A stretch of 64,000 bases of DNA from assembly GCA_005784505.1 (NCBI GenBank), contig VCAZ01000339.1, positions 96,735 through 160,734 on the forward strand, read 5' to 3'. Of this stretch, positions 1 to 9,689 are shown piece after piece. The notes under the pieces are model-generated. The model worked only from the letters and a program-made list of their open reading frames with translations. It was not told where the DNA came from and made no database searches. This stretch comes from Bagarius yarrelli. Its lineage: Eukaryota; Chordata; Actinopteri; Siluriformes; Sisoridae. A program made the translations under genes and the position numbers. Each line of letters starts with the position of its first letter. Within the stretch, counting starts at the first letter, position 1.

Positions 1-640
1 AGGCTTGAACCCAATTCAAATCTGTCTGCACAGATCTTTGCAATTTTTTCTTTTAATACCCCATTGGCTCTTTCTATTATTTCCTGTGACTGGGGATGAT
101 AGACACACCCCATACACACATACTACAAAGTGCCTCTGCAATTGCCTTAATTACATTATTTGCGAAATGTGCTCCATTGTCTAAACTTAATTTAGCTGGA
201 ATTCCAAATCTTGGGATTACTTCCCTGCACAGAAATTTAGCCACCGTTGTGGTATTATTTTTAGCTGTAGCAATTGCTTCCACCATCTACTAAATTGATC
301 CACTATTACTAAAATGTATCTCTTTCCCTCTTTTCTGTCTACCATGTCAACAAAATCCATCATAAGGTGTCTGAATGGTCCCTGTGGTTGCTGAATATGA
401 CTTATTGGAGCTGTAAAATGTTTGTGCACATTCCGTGTTGCACAAATTTCACATATTCTGAGGGATTCGTTTATCATTGCTGCCAAATTTGGTGACCACC
501 AATCTTTCCTAATTTTGGTTGCAACCTCTCTTTTATTGCAGTGATCTACTCCATGTGCATCTTTTATTAAAATCAGGAGGACAGCGGTGGGAGCTACGCA
601 GATTCCGTCACAACTTCTCCATACTCCTGGGCTTGGATCT
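1..640 (-). pseudogene. pol: ERV integrase, copy 1 (frameshifted, cut by window edge)
   Basis: Retroviral integrase, the enzyme that inserts proviral DNA into the host genome. Read on the minus strand from about 640 downward. The zinc-binding module is visible as HGVDH (near 545-560) and CEIC (442-453). The catalytic core follows with VIVDQFSRW (first Asp), LSLDNGAHF (second Asp) and, in a different frame, IIERANG (catalytic Glu). All three acidic residues are therefore present, but the core is split by frameshifts near 290 and near 115, so no working enzyme is predicted. The C-terminal domain lies beyond position 1. About 600 bp closely match 10029-10630, so both belong to one ERV family. 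The motif style resembles gamma/epsilon-type retroviruses; that placement is by eye only. Confidence 0.85.
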
Positions 641-873
641 AGTACAGCCCCTCACTTCTTCCATAATTGTTTTTCTTGTGGACTTGTTGTCTCTTGATAT
701 TTTCTGATATCATCTATTGTTACATTTAGTTGTACTGGGGTTTGCTCTTCTTTCTGCATTAGTGCCATTACATGAGTATTCCCTGCGGCTGCAGTGTTAC
801 CCCTAGTAACAAGTGAATCATCTTTTTTATGTGCCATGCACTTAACAATTGCTAATGCTTTAGGTAACATCAT

Positions 874-1443
874 GGCCTCTACTAGTTCAGCTATTGCTGG
901 TCCATGTGTTACTGTTGATCAGTCTGCCTTTGAAAACCCTCTTTGTGTCCATATTGCTCCAAATGCATGACAGACTCCATATGCATATGCCAAATCAGTA
1001 TAGATTGTACACTCCTGTCCTGCTCCTAATTCACAGGCTGCTGTAAGGGCCTTTAATTCTGTCAATTGTGCGAAGCATGGTTGTGGTACTGCTGCGCTTA
1101 CTGCTACTGTAAAAGAGTCTGTCTCTTTAACGTATTCCATAACTGCGTACCCAGCTCTATGGTCCTTGCTTGTGCGATAGCATGAACCATCCACAAAAAA
1201 GATGTGTTTAGCATCTTCCAACGGTTCTGGTTTTAGATCCGCTCTTGCCTTCAAATATTTTTATGACTCTTTACTACACTCGTGTGGAGTTCCTTCATTG
1301 GATAATACCATTCTATCAGCAGGATTCATTGTACTACACCCTTCAGTGGTTAATTCTGGTGCTGATAGTATTACATCATAGCCAGTTTGTCTTGCATTGG
1401 TTATTATAAAATTTTGGCTGGTCAATAGAGCATGTAATGTATG
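874..1443 (-). pseudogene. pol: ERV RNase H and RT connection, copy 1
   Basis: Minus-strand fragment of retroviral pol just upstream of the integrase. The clearest part (919-1254) is an RNase H domain, which removes RNA from the RNA-DNA hybrid during reverse transcription. Acidic catalytic positions are seen in FFVDGS, TELKAL and IYTDLAYAYG, and the end of the domain has the FGAIWTQRGF shape common to retroviral RNase H. At 1360-1443 the sequence matches the RT-RNase H connection also seen at 10700-10790. The fragment stops near 1443, where LTR-like DNA begins, so gag and most of RT are missing. This domain is absent from the related copy near 10.65 kb. Confidence 0.85.
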
Positions 1444-1672
1444 CGACGTGTATAGGGTGTATACTCTTCTCTTTTATAAAAGTTTTATATATTTTTTTCT
1501 TGTTGTTGCTTAAACTACTACTACTACTAAATTATATTTTAAAATCACCTATTGAGTCTAACCACTTAATGATTTGTCAGTTCATTCTAGAATCACCTAT
1601 TTTGTTTTTCTTTAATGATTTCTTTTATTTCTGCACTCAGTTGTTTACACAGTTTATGACTACTTATCTACT

Positions 1673-2162
1673 TTGAAGAATGTATTATATAAAAATCATG
1701 ACCAGTGGTCCTTTAAACTCTTTTCTGCATTTCTCTTTCTAGCCCGTTTAACTGCTAGACGTAGGGAATACATCCGATGGATGTGGCGTTCCCAACTAGC
1801 CTGCCTGACTGGGGAGATTGGTGTTTTTCTAGATCGTCTCATCCATCTACACACTCTGGAGGAAAATACCTCATCTGTGCATGTAGGTTTTCCTCCCCGA
1901 ACCTTTGATGTCGGAACACAAACCGACACTGTTATTCATCCTGATACCACTGAAAAAGCTGGTACCTCTACTGGTGTTAAAAATTTCAGTTGGAAATTGT
2001 CCCGGGTTCCAATACGCAGTGTGTCTCCACTCCCCATACTATCGCCACCCCCTACTTTCTTCTGACGAATCCTCTCTTTCAACTATTCTTCCACCTTTTC
2101 CTTTGCCCCTATCTATTCCTCCTTCCCCCACTCCTGAGGATGAAGTTATTCCACTTGATTAG
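1673..2162 (+). CDS. Antisense ORF inside the ERV LTR, copy 1 (unknown function)
   Basis: Not a family I recognise. The open frame 1673-2065 encodes about 130 residues with REYIRWMWRSQLACLTGEIG, then EENTSSVHV and DVGTQTDTVI. A second frame from about 1990 to the stop at 2160-2162 reads as a Pro/Ser-rich acidic tail with SDESSLSTILPPF and PTPEDEVIPLD; the same tail frame is recognisable in the copy at 21840-21935 (SDECSLPSVLPSF), so the ORF here probably has a frameshift. A pyrimidine tract ending in AG at 1741-1742 looks like a splice acceptor, and AATAAA lies at 2177-2182, about 15 bases after the stop. Together this has the shape of the 3'-terminal exon of a transcript running opposite to the retrovirus. 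It could be a captured gene, an accessory retroviral gene, or chance. Confidence 0.45.
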
Positions 2163-2176
2163 TTGTGGGGCCTTTC

Positions 2177-2182
2177 AATAAA
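2177..2182 (+). terminator. Polyadenylation signal AATAAA after the LTR antisense ORF
   Basis: Perfect AATAAA shortly after the stop codon at 2160-2162, followed by a T-rich stretch. A matching AATAAA follows the ORF in the third copy (about 21938). It is missing from the copy at 14.7 kb, where the surrounding bases are deleted. Confidence 0.5.
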
Positions 2183-2444
2183 ATTGCCTCTCAGTACCAC
2201 TGTGTCTTAAGTGTAATTTTTTGTACTTTATCTATGCTGATTTTTTTTCACACACACACCTATATTTGGTAATATTGTAGATTTCGATAGCACACCGTCC
2301 CTATTGGTCTTCTTATCTGCCCTAATTTTACATCAGGTTTAGCTTCATTTCATTCTTCTCTTTAGTGCTACTCCTAATATGTATATATTATCGCCAGTTT
2401 ATGAATTATTGCCCTATTATACTTCATACCCTTTGTTGCCACCC

Positions 2445-2792
2445 TCATTTTTTAGCATTTTTCCCAACAAACTCAGGGGAAATCATGTCATATTTAATCA
2501 CCACACCTTCCTGCATCAGTTTCTTTACTTTCTGTTCATCTCTCACAAAAGCAACAATTGCACTGTTCATGCGAGAGACGGAAAACACATTCTCATGACC
2601 AATAACATTGCTGAACGTGATTGCACACTCCTCTACAATCGCCTTACACTCCACACGTACACCATGCCGGCGAGTTACTGGTCCATGCTCGGAGTCGCTA
2701 TGCTTCTCCGACACACCAGTCACACACACATAAGCACACACAGATAACACATGCGCTTGTCCGGCACAAGCGACTGGCTTACACACACTCAC
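2445..2792 (-). pseudogene. L1-Tx1 LINE ORF1 N-terminal fragment
   Basis: The minus frame has RRHGVRVECK, NVIGHENVFSVSRMNSA and IVAFVRDEQKVKKL, the pattern I know from the N-terminal part of ORF1 in fish L1-Tx1 elements, where ORF1 is an RNA-binding protein preceding the endonuclease/reverse transcriptase ORF2. Similarity ends near 2470, where the ERV LTR begins, so the rest of ORF1 and all of ORF2 are absent. Sequence above about 2700 (CA-rich, to about 2990) may be the LINE 5' UTR. The upstream Met in this frame lies in low-complexity DNA and is probably not the native start. Recognition is from memory of the family only. Confidence 0.6.
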
Positions 2793-3385
2793 ACAACAAC
2801 CTTAATATTCCGAGATTTTACTACAGAAGAAAAAAAAAACCATTAGATGTTGAAAAAAATTGGCAAGGCGCCAACTGCTCACGCGCTCTACACGCTCGCC
2901 TCTTCATCGCACATGTGCAGAGAAAGAGAGAGAGACAGACAGATCGAGTGACAGAGAGAAAGTCCCTTAACCCTTCCTTCTCCAGGGGTGCTGCAACATA
3001 GCTGCAATTAAGCTGCATAAGCAATTACATTTCTGAAATATTCCTGTTTACTACCATTATCGGTGAAACCACTAAACTAAAGGGAAGTGTAACATGAGTT
3101 TTATAATGACGTCATGCAATGTTAGGTAACATCACAGCCACACACACCTAAATATTAAAGATTTCAAACATTTACACAAATGCACAGCGACTAACCTGGA
3201 CATGTGCCATATTAAAACAAACAACATGATAACAAGCTGTGTTTCTCATGTGTTATTATCACAGTTCAACTATCTAGAATTGATTCAAGCCAACATCAAA
3301 TTTTGTTGAGTGTGTTACACTGATGGAGTGTGTGTTGCTGAGTTAAAGGTGAGTGTTATTGAAATGGACTGTGTGCTATTGAGAA
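2793..3385. other. Non-coding stretch
   Basis: CA-rich then AT-rich DNA with a GA-rich patch (2923-2965). The first 200 bases may be 5' UTR of the L1-Tx1 fragment. No gene seen. Confidence 0.5.
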
Positions 3386-4539
3386 TCTAGCCACAGGAGT
3401 CACAAGCCAGTGACTTTGGTGCCAGTCCTGAGCCTGGATAAAAAACTTCTCCAAATCTAAATATGCGAATCATCTCTTATAATATCATACTGGATCAGTC
3501 GAGGCCCAGGTTGACCTAAGGGTGCCGGCGGAAATTGAGCTACTGTTGGTCAAATGAGAAGAGGAGGACTAAGAATAGGGATGCTAAATGTTGGGACAAT
3601 GACAGGAAAAGGTAGAGAGCTGATTATATGATGGAGAGAGTGGAAGGGTAGCAAGGTTTGTAGTATTGGATTGGAAATCAAGTCGTTTTATCATGGTGTG
3701 GATCCTCAAGGAGGATTTTGTGAATGTTCTGGAGGTGAAAAGAGTGTCAGACAGGATGATAAGTCTGAAGTTAGAAATTGAAGGGCTGATGGTAAATATT
3801 TTAAGTAAGTAAGTAGTGATAGGCGCAGTCTTTAATGGACATGTTGGTGAGGGGAACAGAGGTGATGAGGAAGTGTTGGGCAGGTTTGGAGACAGGGCTA
3901 AGAGGATAGAGATGGCTGTGGTAAATACTTTTTTCCAGAAGAGAGCTGAGCATATAGTCACTTATAAGAGGTGAGGAAGGAGCACACAGGTAGATTACAT
4001 CTTATGTAGACAAAGCGATCTGAAAGAGATTAGTGACTGTAAAGTTGTGGTTGGAGAGAGTGTAGCCAGACAGCATAGAATGCTGGTGTGTAGGATGAAG
4101 ATGTTGGTCTGAAAGAAGATATCAGAGGTAAAGAAGAAAACCTAGTGGTGGAAGCTAAAAAAGGAGACAGGAGTTGAAACAGGCTCTGGGCGGTCAGTTA
4201 GTGTTTCTAGATGAATGGCAAACTACAGCAGAAGTAATTAGGGAGACAGGAAGAAAGGTAATAGGTTTCTCATATGGAAGTAGAAAAGAAGCTAAGAAGA
4301 CCTGGTGGTGGAATTAGAAAGTTCAGGATAGCATACAAAGCAACTACAGAGGCATAAAATTAATGAGTCATACAATGAAATTATGGGAAAGCTAGTTAGT
4401 GGAAGCTAGGTTAAGGAGGGTAGTAGATTTGTGCGCAGCAGTATGGCTTTATGCCCAGAAAGACCACTACAGATGCAATCTTTGCTCTGAGAATGCTGAT
4501 AGAGAAGTACAGAGATGGTCATAGGAGCTGCATTTTGTT

Positions 4540-4900
4540 TTTTTAGACCTGGAGAAAGCATATGACAGGGTACCAAAAGAAGTGGTATTGTATAAGGAAG
4601 TCAGGAATAGCAGAGAAGTTTGTCAGGGTGGTGCCGTATATGTATGAGGGAAGCAGGACAGTAGTGAGGTGTGCAGTAGGTCAGACAGAGGAGTTCAAAG
4701 TGGAGGTGGGACTGCATCATGGATCAGCTCTGAGCCCCTTCTTGTTTGCTGTGGTGATGGATCAGTTGACAGACGAGGTCAGACAAAAATCTCCTTAGAC
4801 AATGATGTTTGCAGATGACATTGTGATCTGTAGTGAGAGCATGGAGCAGGTGGAGGAGATTAAGGTTTGCTCAAAAGAGAAGAGGAATAAAAGTCAGTCG
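4540..4900 (+). pseudogene. RTE LINE reverse transcriptase core
   Basis: Encodes the palm domain of the LINE reverse transcriptase, which copies the element RNA at the cut target. Visible motifs are DLEKAYDRVPKEVV (motif A), GLHHGSALSPFLFAVVMDQL (motif B) and MMFADDIVIC (motif C) with the catalytic FADD at 4808-4819. Frameshifts separate motif A from B, and an in-frame TAG sits at about 4796-4798 between B and C. The protein is dead although the catalytic aspartates survive. Confidence 0.85.
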
Positions 4901-4964
4901 TAGCAAGACAGAGTACATGTGTTTGAAAGAAAGGGAGGAAAATGAAAAATTGAGATTACAAGGT

Positions 4965-5022
4965 TACTTAAACTTCTGTACCTTCTTTACCTATTCGTAA
5001 AGAAGGTACAGAAGTTTAAGTA
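4965..5022. repeat. Perfect 26-bp inverted repeat with 6-base loop inside the LINE
   Basis: Arms 4965-4990 and 4997-5022 are exact reverse complements around the loop CTATTC. The right arm is normal LINE coding sequence (VKKVQKFKYL); the left arm is an inverted copy replacing the codons expected before it, which in the 38.7-kb copy read LQGEEVKKVQEFKYLG. This is a local fold-back duplication rather than an original part of the LINE. Confidence 0.95.
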
Positions 5023-5023
5023 C

Positions 5024-5483
5024 TTGAGCAATGGAGAGAGTGTAAAAGAGGTAAAGAAGCAAATGCAGGCATGTTGGAATGGGTGGAAAAACGTGTCAGG
5101 AGTGATGTGTGATAGAATATCAGATAGAATTAAGTGGAAGGTGTACAAGACAGTGATGAGACCAGCTATCATGTATGGTTTTGAGACAGTGGCGCTGAGG
5201 AAGAAACAGGTGGAAGAGCTGGAAGTAGCAGAGCTAAAGATGTTGAGGTTTTCTTTGGGAGTGATGAGGTTGGACAGGATTAGGAACAAATTCATCAGGG
5301 GGATGGATCATGTTAGTTGTTTTGGGGAGAAAGTCAGGGAAGCCAGATTAAGGTGGTTTGGACACAGTGATAATGAACGTATTGGTAGGAGGATGTTAGA
5401 AATGAAGCTACCTGGCAGAAGGCAAAGAGGAAGACCAAAGAGAAGGTATATGGATGCAATAAATGAGGACATAAAGCAAAGAA
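5024..5483 (+). pseudogene. RTE LINE reverse transcriptase C-terminal region
   Basis: Continuous frame covering the thumb and C-terminal part of the LINE polyprotein: MRPAIMYGFETVALRKKQ, VAELKMLRFSLGVMRLDRIR, REARLRWFGHSDNERIGRRM and GRRQRGRPKRRYMDAINEDI. The order and spacing match the usual C-terminus of RTE-like elements in fish. After NEDIK the frame continues into Asn/Gln-rich low-complexity sequence (QNSIQNINHFNKQNSNQS), which is not LINE and marks the junction with flanking DNA. The Met shown is not a true start; the frame is broken upstream by the inverted repeat. Confidence 0.85.
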
Positions 5484-7660
5484 ACAACCAAAATAGTATA
5501 CAGAATATCAACCATTTCAACAAACAGAACAGCAACCAGAGTAATAACCAGTATAACAATTAAAGTAACAACATCTGCTTTTTTCTTTCATATCACTTAA
5601 AACAGCAGTCTTTGATGGTTAACGTGGTTTATCTAATGGTGGTTCAGTTCATTATGTTGTGTACGTTGCAGTAGTTTAACTCAAGCTGTTTCTCGATTCT
5701 TTTAATCTCTTGAGTTTCAGGTTTATTGTCCTATGTGTCTCCTAAATGGTGGAAGAAGGTTGTATGATGTTTGGGTTTTACACTCAGCTTTGTTCTCAGT
5801 GCTGCGCTTACCGTCTCGACTAATACTTCTGATAAATTGTCCCCTCATAATGTACTTTAATGAGAGCTTATAAACATCAGGAGAAGAAGAAATTGTCATT
5901 TAACACAGCTCTAATCTGGATTCAGGAAGGTGTTTTACTTCTGAATTCTCCTCAGGTTCTCTTAAGGGTTCTCCTTAGGGTTTTCCTCAAGGTTCTCCTA
6001 AAATCTATGAGGAACTGGTTAAAATTGAATAAGCAGCGTTAAATCACCACCAAGTTAAATCCCCTAAATTTGACTTGTTCCTCTGAGCTCTGAGATTAAT
6101 CTAATAATGTGCTAATTAATTAAATCTACATACATTAGCGGATTTATTTTAATTGCATGGTGGATTGTAGGAATTCATCCGCTAGCACATACTTGGAGGG
6201 ATTTTTTTATAATTAGTCTTGTTTATCTTTTTTTATTTCGTTTTTCTTTCGTCTCTCAGTTATTGGACTTGTCCGGTTGTCCCCGGAATTTAATAAAAGC
6301 TTGATTGCTTTTCCTAATTATACTGTTTATTTGTGCTGCAGGCTGGCCCTTTTATTGGTGTAAATAATTTCAAAGATTACTACTTTTCTATCCAGATTAG
6401 CAACAGTATACAATAACTGTTTGTCAGGAAGAGTGTGTGTCTGTGTGTGTGAGAGAGATAATCAGCAGAAAGTGCTGCCCAGACACCCGTGCCTCCCTTT
6501 TCACACACTTCTTTCTACAGCTTGATGAATGTCCTCTATATTTCTTAGTGAATAAAAGCAAAAACGCCATCCACTTTTTTCATCTTTAGCTGCAAATTGA
6601 TTGGTGAGGGTTTTTTTCTGCTTCTTCTTTACAGCGTAACGGCTTTAAATCAGGAAATGGGCCACTATAATGTGAAAAAAAACCTTTTTCTCATAAGAAG
6701 AGGGCTAAGCGGTGGCTCTGTACTTTAGTCTGTGTGGACTCACCTATTACCACACCGTTTGTAAAAGTTTATTAGGATATACATATTTAATTTTACCATA
6801 CTTAATTTTGATATATATGTGTTAAGAAAATATATATTCATGTAAATTCAAGAATATTTTGTTACTACATTACCCAGAGTGTTTTTTTTTGACTGACTGG
6901 TGTATAAACTAATCCAGTGTAGATGATGGGAGAGAGTGGAGAAAGGATTGTGCGTGAAAAAAATTGGGAAGAGCTGCCTGAAAAAGCTGCGCCAGGTGTT
7001 TAAGAAACTTTTTTGGAGACTGGCAGGTTTTTTTTATATATTTCCTTTTATTTTGAGATGCACTAACTTTAATTTACATTTAGTTGGAAAATAACCTCTG
7101 ATGCTCAGTTTTCGAGTTAAGTGGCTTTCCATTAATGTCTAATATTTATTTTTTCTTTCTCAACAACAATTTAACAACCATAGCGGAATTCAGGGTTTTC
7201 TTTCTTGATAGGATATTAAATCTCTATAATTTTACTTTTCAACTGATTGGTCCCTATATGGCCAAAAGGGGTTACACAAGCAGCAGGCCACAAACAAACC
7301 AAAACCTGCTGATGCAGTTTTCACATAATTCTGGATAAATCTGTAGTTTTCACAAATAACAAATTGCACTAAAACTGCAACAAATTGTTTGATTCACACT
7401 GTGATGTCTATTGAACAAGCAGCATCAAATGCTGACATCACACAGAGTGTGTTACAGATTGTGTGTGTGCTTGGTGTCTCAGCTCACTGGCTGTGGATAC
7501 ACATTGTTGTGTGTCAATCTGGTTCGTTTGAGGGACTGACCTGAATTGTGCAATGATTGTTTCCTGCTTGGCCAGATTAGAAATGATCAGCATGGAACCT
7601 CACTCAGGCTTGTCCTGGCCAGTGAGGTGAGTTGTGAACAGGGCACCTTATTTTTGCTAG
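5484..7660. other. Non-coding stretch
   Basis: AT-rich DNA with short TG and GA runs (6435-6460). No ORF with recognisable similarity, no tRNA-like or repeat structure that I can name. Confidence 0.5.
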
Positions 7661-7666
7661 TCAATC

Positions 7667-7969
7667 ATGTTTAGGAAGCTGTGTATTTCCCCCAGATCGG
7701 TCCAGACAGCAGTGCCATGGATCCTGGGCCTTTTCCCCAAATTGCTTGGCACTCAAGCAGGACGCCCCATATGTGAGGTAGTGTTGCCTGCCCATCAACT
7801 GGAGCCAAAGCAATTTATTCCAAAGTTACCTCTGCTGGGAGGCAGTGCCAGGATCCCAACAGTAATACCATCATATGTTCCGGAGGACCAGTGGCTTCGA
7901 GAGTACCTGAATGTAACAGACAAGAAGGCCAAGTCCCTACTTGACCCAGCCAAAGCAGGCCCTGTATAG
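7667..7969 (+). CDS. Unrecognised 100-codon ORF
   Basis: Open frame with a start ATG and a TAG stop. The translation is well mixed in composition, not low complexity: CEVVLPAHQLEPKQFIPKLP, SYVPEDQWLREYLNVTDKKA and SLLDPAKAGPV. I do not recognise the family. It is more GC-rich than its surroundings, which could mean a processed or retroposed host sequence or part of an element I cannot name. No poly(A) signal or clear splice sites frame it, and the reverse strand also has a 77-codon frame, so chance remains possible. It lies between the RTE LINE and the end of the large ERV and has no operon-like partner. Confidence 0.25.
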   Translation: MFRKLCISPRSVQTAVPWILGLFPKLLGTQAGRPICEVVLPAHQLEPKQFIPKLPLLGGSARIPTVIPSYVPEDQWLREYLNVTDKKAKSLLDPAKAGPV

Positions 7970-8800
7970 CCCAGCATTATTATCACCCGTACTATTATGC
8001 CTTTATAAAGATGCTGCTCCTGGGCCATAACCTGGGCCCTTTCTCAGGACAAAGTTGAGAATAATGGCAATGAACTATCCTTGTAATGGATTAGAATATT
8101 TACCCGTGCATTATGCACTAGACATTCTTGGGTAAAAGTCCACAATGACATATTTATGAGCAATAAAGAACTTCTAAAGTGTAAAAGAGTATAACAATAA
8201 GGCAGAAAAGATCAATCGTGTTATGCTCATAGGTTCCTCCATGTCAGTTTCAAAGATCTAGAAAATCACTAGAGCCCACCTCTGTCTCTATCCCAATCCA
8301 AGCCCCTGGAAAATCTCTTGCTCAGGCAGGGCCTAGGAAAAAACGAATAAAAAACCACACATATTTGCCACAGTTCCATCCATAACAACATTGAAAACTG
8401 TTCGTTGTTGAACATGACTTATGGCAATTTTCTAGCTACTATCTATCCGGCAGTTGCCTTCTCTAGCCAACTTTGCTCAGTAAATAGTATTGGTCCCTAG
8501 GTCCTCTGGTAAAGTATCCCACTGGAAAATCTCTTGTCAGCAGGTGGAATCCACCCACATGCACTACTGTCAACCCTTGCCACTTTGAGTAAGGGTTTCC
8601 ATTTGGACACAAGCACGTCTCACGATGCACTGTGGTGTGGTCTCTGGGACATCGTTATTAACTGCACAGAGCACTTAAAAACATACAGCACAACAATAAA
8701 GAAAAATCGTATACTCATAAAATCATATCTAAACCCACTCTTAATCATGTAAATTATCAATATTTGATTAGATGTTAAACATGCATTTTTGTGGTATATA
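7970..8800. other. Non-coding stretch; expected position of the missing ERV 3' LTR
   Basis: Downstream (on minus) of the env remnant a 3' LTR would be expected, but nothing here resembles the LTR copies at 14.4-15.9 or 21.2-22.0 kb. The LTR has apparently been lost or is too diverged to see. Confidence 0.4.
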
Positions 8801-8808
8801 CAAAATAA

Positions 8809-9560
8809 TTAAATCATCATGTGGACCTTGTTCAGCATGTTCGGTTTTATCAGTTCCTCTTTCAGGTCTACCATATTTTTTTCAGCTTTGTCCATAACAG
8901 GCATTGTGTCCAGAAGTGTTACATGCATAATAACATACTGACCAAACATTGCCTGAGCAGTCTTAGCAATTATAGTACATAGTAATGGAATTCTACAACA
9001 AAATATATATGCAATCACCATAAGCACAACGAGAATGGTTGTGCCTATTTGAGCAAGTCCTGCTAACCAGCTTGAGAAAAAAAGCCAGTCAAACCAACTT
9101 GGTTCTTAGTCTGCGTTGTTCATAACCATCTCATCCCTTAGGGCTGTCATACGTTCCAGCAGCAGGTCATTTTCTTACAGTGTCTAGTATACTATAGCTT
9201 TCAATTCAGGAAATATTTCTTCTGTCAGTTCTGTATCAATCATCATAAATGGACCAGGTTTATAATCTAAAACTTCTACAGGTAAATCTACAGTCACTTC
9301 TTCTGCACCTGCTATGTGTGATTGACTTTCCATTTTGTGGGGTTCACTTCCAGTTTTTTCACTAGGCTTGTCACGTTGTCCTGTGGTTATTTCACTAGGT
9401 CCTGCAATTTTTTCATCTGGCAGATTACTTTAAGGTTGTCTGTTCAGTGACAGGTTGTGTGTCTTTTTTCGACAGCTTCTCTGTTTGTTCAGTAGTGGAC
9501 TGAATGTTCTCTTCTTTTCCTTGTTCTTCTAGTTTGTCAGCAGCAAGTCTGGCTTTTTTT
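8809..9560 (-). pseudogene. env: ERV env remnant (mostly deleted)
   Basis: Remnant of the retroviral envelope gene. On minus, 9520-9200 reads as a hydrophilic acidic region, then a stop near 9190; from about 9110 the frame continues into a membrane-proximal region rich in Trp, a hydrophobic membrane span (about 9050-8990), a CC pair and a short tail ending near 8812. This layout (Trp-rich stretch, single membrane anchor, short tail) fits the end of a transmembrane subunit. No receptor-binding domain, cleavage site or fusion peptide can be found, so almost the whole surface subunit is missing. The frame is interrupted by stops. Confidence 0.65.
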
Positions 9561-9689
9561 TCGCTTTGTCTTTGCTCATGTGTGTTGTGCTGGGCCTCCT
9601 CGATTTGAGGGACCTGGTCTGTCGAGTCAGTGTTCGTATCAGGTCATGTTTTATATTGGTCTTGGCCTGTCTTGTTCTTGCCCAGCATT

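Larger units (their letters stand above)
1450..2466 (-). mobile_element. ERV LTR fragment (distal U3 part), copy 1
   Basis: About 1 kb that matches the reverse complement of 14421-15230 over nearly its whole length; part of it also matches 21690-21960. Similarity in the two long copies starts at TGGGAAAA (2466 here read on minus; 14421 in the other copy), a plausible LTR 5' terminus. I interpret it as the outer half of a long LTR whose TATA/polyadenylation half has been lost here. It sits directly 5' (on minus) of the pol fragment, as a 5' LTR would, but about 4 kb of internal sequence is missing between them. The segment carries an ORF on the plus strand, listed separately. LTR identity is inference from copy structure. 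Confidence 0.6.
3386..5483 (+). mobile_element. RTE-type LINE, copy 1 (decayed)
   Basis: Non-LTR retrotransposon on the plus strand. The first roughly 250 bases match the start of the minus-strand copy at 40136 downward (shared phrases: CCACAGGRGTCACAAGCCAG and AAATATGCGAATCATCT), which fixes the left end. It runs through a badly decayed endonuclease region (about 3580-4330), a reverse transcriptase core (4540-4900) and the C-terminal region (5024-5480). Similarity stops within the codons following NEDIK near 5480, so the 3' UTR and simple-repeat tail are missing. The palette (LRWFGH, GRRMLEMKLPGRRQRGRPKRR) is that of RTE/BovB-like fish LINEs; the exact clade is uncertain. Confidence 0.8.
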
